The notes under the pieces: generated by a model
What the model was told of the DNA's origin: nothing
What the model saw: only the letters and a program-made list of their open reading frames with translations
The model's database searches: none
Translations under genes and position numbers: made by a program
In this document: piece by piece, positions 62,561 to 64,000 of the stretch
How the letters are laid out: each line of letters begins with the position of its first letter
How positions within the stretch are numbered: position 1 is the stretch's first letter
Assembly: GCA_038900335.1 (NCBI GenBank)
Contig: JBBMRB010000007.1
Location: 62,001 to 126,000 of the forward strand
DNA from: Rs1 sp038900335
GTDB taxonomy: Bacteria > Pseudomonadota > Gammaproteobacteria > Pseudomonadales > Balneatricaceae
Direction: 5' to 3'
Length of the DNA: 64,000 bases

Positions 62561-63220
62561 CTATTTAATATTAGCGCTAACTTTGCTGATGCTGTCCCTG
62601 GCAATATCGGTAATAGCCTGCCAGTTTTTCTGTTCAATAAGTTGTTGTGGTGACAGCCAGGAGCCGCCAACGCACATAACGTTATTTAGCGCGAGGAACT
62701 TCTCTGCATTATCAGTGGTTATGCCACCAGTAGGGCAAAATTTTACTTGTCCAAAAGGTCCGCTTAAAGCTTTGAGCATGGCGATAGACCCAGCGGCTTC
62801 AGCAGGGAAAAATTTACAGCGAGAATAGCCGTATTCAATAGCCTGCATTAATTCAGAAGCCGTACTCACGCCTGGCAATAACGGCACATCATTATCTTGG
62901 CCTTTCTCTAGCAAGCTGTTGGTAATACCCGGGCTAATAACAAAAGTAGCGCCGGCGTCAATCGCTTGCTGATATTGCTCAGGATTTAATACGGTACCGG
63001 CAGCGAGTTGCATTTGAGGGACATGTTTTGCTATTTGCTCCATGGCCGCTAATGCAGCATTTGTTCTCAGTGTTACCTCTATCACATTAATGCCGCCATC
63101 GATGAGGGCTCTCGCTAGGGAAATAGCATCAGAGGAAGATTCAATAGCCACTACCGGTATAATTGGCGATTGGCTGCAAAAACTATCAACCAAGGGCACA
63201 TTTTGTCTATCGCTGTACAT
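62561..63220 (-). CDS. eda: KDPG/KHG aldolase (2-keto-3-deoxy-6-phosphogluconate aldolase)
   Basis: A 219-residue class I aldolase splitting KDPG to pyruvate and glyceraldehyde-3-phosphate, the last Entner-Doudoroff step. The Schiff-base Lys136 is in RCKFFPAE and Glu48 in VIEVTLRT, at positions equivalent to Lys133 and Glu45 of E. coli Eda; GGITTDNAEKFL binds phosphate. It lies nine bases after pgl. Confidence 0.96.
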   Translation of the reverse strand: MYSDRQNVPLVDSFCSQSPIIPVVAIESSSDAISLARALIDGGINVIEVTLRTNAALAAMEQIAKHVPQMQLAAGTVLNPEQYQQAIDAGATFVISPGITNSLLEKGQDNDVPLLPGVSTASELMQAIEYGYSRCKFFPAEAAGSIAMLKALSGPFGQVKFCPTGGITTDNAEKFLALNNVMCVGGSWLSPQQLIEQKNWQAITDIARDSISKVSANIK

Positions 63221-63229
63221 AGTGTTCTC

Positions 63230-63925
63230 CTAAGGGCACCAAAGTACCGTTGTGTTTTTATTCAAAAAGCGTCTGATTGGCATCGCCTTTTCGTCGTTAT
63301 TAGCGAGTGCTTTTTCAAGAGTGATTTTTTTATCATCACCTTTTAGCTGTACAAAAATATGTTCAGCTTTGTTAATGGCATCAGCGCTTAAGGTTATTCT
63401 GCTATAAGGTGCTGATGTTGGCTGCGTCGCTAAGAATGTTGCCTTAGTGTTAAGCCCTTCATCGAGTTGCTCGCAACAGGGAAATATTGAGGCGCTATGT
63501 CCATCGTTGCCCATGCCGAGTAAGGCAATATCAATAGTTAGATTTTGCTCGCAAAAAAGGGCGTTAAGCGCAATAGCGGCATTATCTGACGTTTGTTGTG
63601 GCTGATACAAAGGTATCAATGTTGCAGCTTTGGCGTTATTGATTAACAGATTTTCTTCTACTAAGCGCTGGTTGCTATCTTGATGAGAGGCGCTAAGCCA
63701 TCTGTCATCAACTAGTGTAATACTGACCTTGCTCCACTCTAACGGTGCATTGCTGAGTAAATTAAACAGTGTTTTAGGTGTGCTGCCACCAGATACTGCT
63801 AATAGTGCTTTGCCGGCAGTGTTGATCTTGAGTGTTAAAATGCTAGCGACTTGGTCGGCTAAATATTGGCTTTGCTGTTCGATATCTGGAAATTCTAAAT
63901 AGTTCAGCTCAGTTTTATTCATCAT
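63230..63925 (-). CDS. pgl: 6-phosphogluconolactonase
   Basis: A 231-residue SOL/DevB-type lactonase with LLAVSGGSTPKTLFNLL, VTLVDDRW-like SITLVDDRWLS and LGMGNDGHSASIFP carrying the catalytic His. It hydrolyses the lactone made by Zwf. A six-residue longer frame exists, but AGGAG seven bases before ATG 63925 marks the start. The zwf stop TAA overlaps this ATG by one base. Confidence 0.95.
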   Translation of the reverse strand: MMNKTELNYLEFPDIEQQSQYLADQVASILTLKINTAGKALLAVSGGSTPKTLFNLLSNAPLEWSKVSITLVDDRWLSASHQDSNQRLVEENLLINNAKAATLIPLYQPQQTSDNAAIALNALFCEQNLTIDIALLGMGNDGHSASIFPCCEQLDEGLNTKATFLATQPTSAPYSRITLSADAINKAEHIFVQLKGDDKKITLEKALANNDEKAMPIRRFLNKNTTVLWCP

Positions 63926-64000
63926 TACGCTTCTCCTGACCACTGTCGATTATCTTTGCGGATAATCATTTGAGCTTCGGTTGGGCCCCAGCTGCCAGCG
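63925..64000 (-). CDS. zwf: Glucose-6-phosphate 1-dehydrogenase, C-terminal end (partial)
   Basis: The minus strand at the window edge encodes the 24 residues before a TAA whose last base is the first base of pgl. They read AGSWGPTEAQMIIRKD then NRQWSGEA, which matches the usual Zwf C-terminus (AGSWGP motif). The remaining roughly 470 residues lie outside the window. Together with pgl and eda this is the upper Entner-Doudoroff operon. Confidence 0.85.
   Translation of the reverse strand, partial: AGSWGPTEAQMIIRKDNRQWSGEA

Overview
The window is a contiguous chromosomal segment of a low-GC, polarly flagellated, probably marine gammaproteobacterium of the broad Pseudomonas/Cellvibrio/Spongiibacter type. 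Three things point there: a FleQ-FleS-FleR type sigma-54 flagellar hierarchy, the AmgK/MurU cell-wall recycling pair beside lptD-surA, and Entner-Doudoroff genes in the order zwf-pgl-eda. The genus cannot be fixed from sequence alone. I see no insertion sequence, prophage or CRISPR array. Coding density is high and nearly all genes are intact; only betI at the left edge and zwf at the right edge are cut by the window.

Layout. 1-2.2 kb: betI (partial) and an old-yellow-enzyme reductase, both on the minus strand. 2.9-9.5 kb: four plus-strand genes for an unusually long Orn/Lys/Arg-type PLP decarboxylase, an ATP-grasp ligase, an Ntn-type C45-like amide hydrolase and a nitrilase-superfamily amidase, closed by a bidirectional terminator. 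This is the one block whose pathway I cannot name, and it is the best candidate for an undescribed system. 9.6-10.4 kb: a beta-hydroxyacid dehydrogenase. 10.8-31.2 kb: flagellar regulation and export/basal-body genes (fleQSR, then an intruding acs, then fliEFGHIJKLMNOPQR-flhB), with consensus sigma-54 promoters before fliE and fliK. 31.3-35.8 kb: a YHS-domain exported protein, a TetR regulator and a large chemoreceptor with a duplicated sensor module.

35.8-38.5 kb: rsuA, pgi and a CAU tRNA that is most likely tRNA-Ile2. 38.6-43.6 kb: the macromolecular-synthesis cluster rpsU-yqeY-dnaG-rpoD on the minus strand, with a near-perfect sigma-70 promoter ahead of rpsU. 43.9-45.8 kb: tsaD, folB and folK on the plus strand. 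45.8-53.5 kb: the minus-strand envelope/RNA-modification run lptD-surA-pdxA-rsmA-apaG-apaH-glpE, with a sigma-E-like promoter before lptD. 53.7-61.4 kb: amgK-murU, a DjlA-like co-chaperone, a DUF3530 protein, rpe, an M23 peptidase, a DUF2333 protein and upp. 61.6-64 kb: an IclR regulator convergent with zwf-pgl-eda.

Several gene starts were moved inward because a better ribosome-binding site or a recognisable promoter excludes the longest frame: ATP-grasp 5780, fliE 17379, fliF 17785, chemoreceptor 32742, pgi 36637, rpoD 40470, rsmA 48253 and pgl 63925. All functional calls rest on motif recognition by eye. No database search or structure prediction was run.
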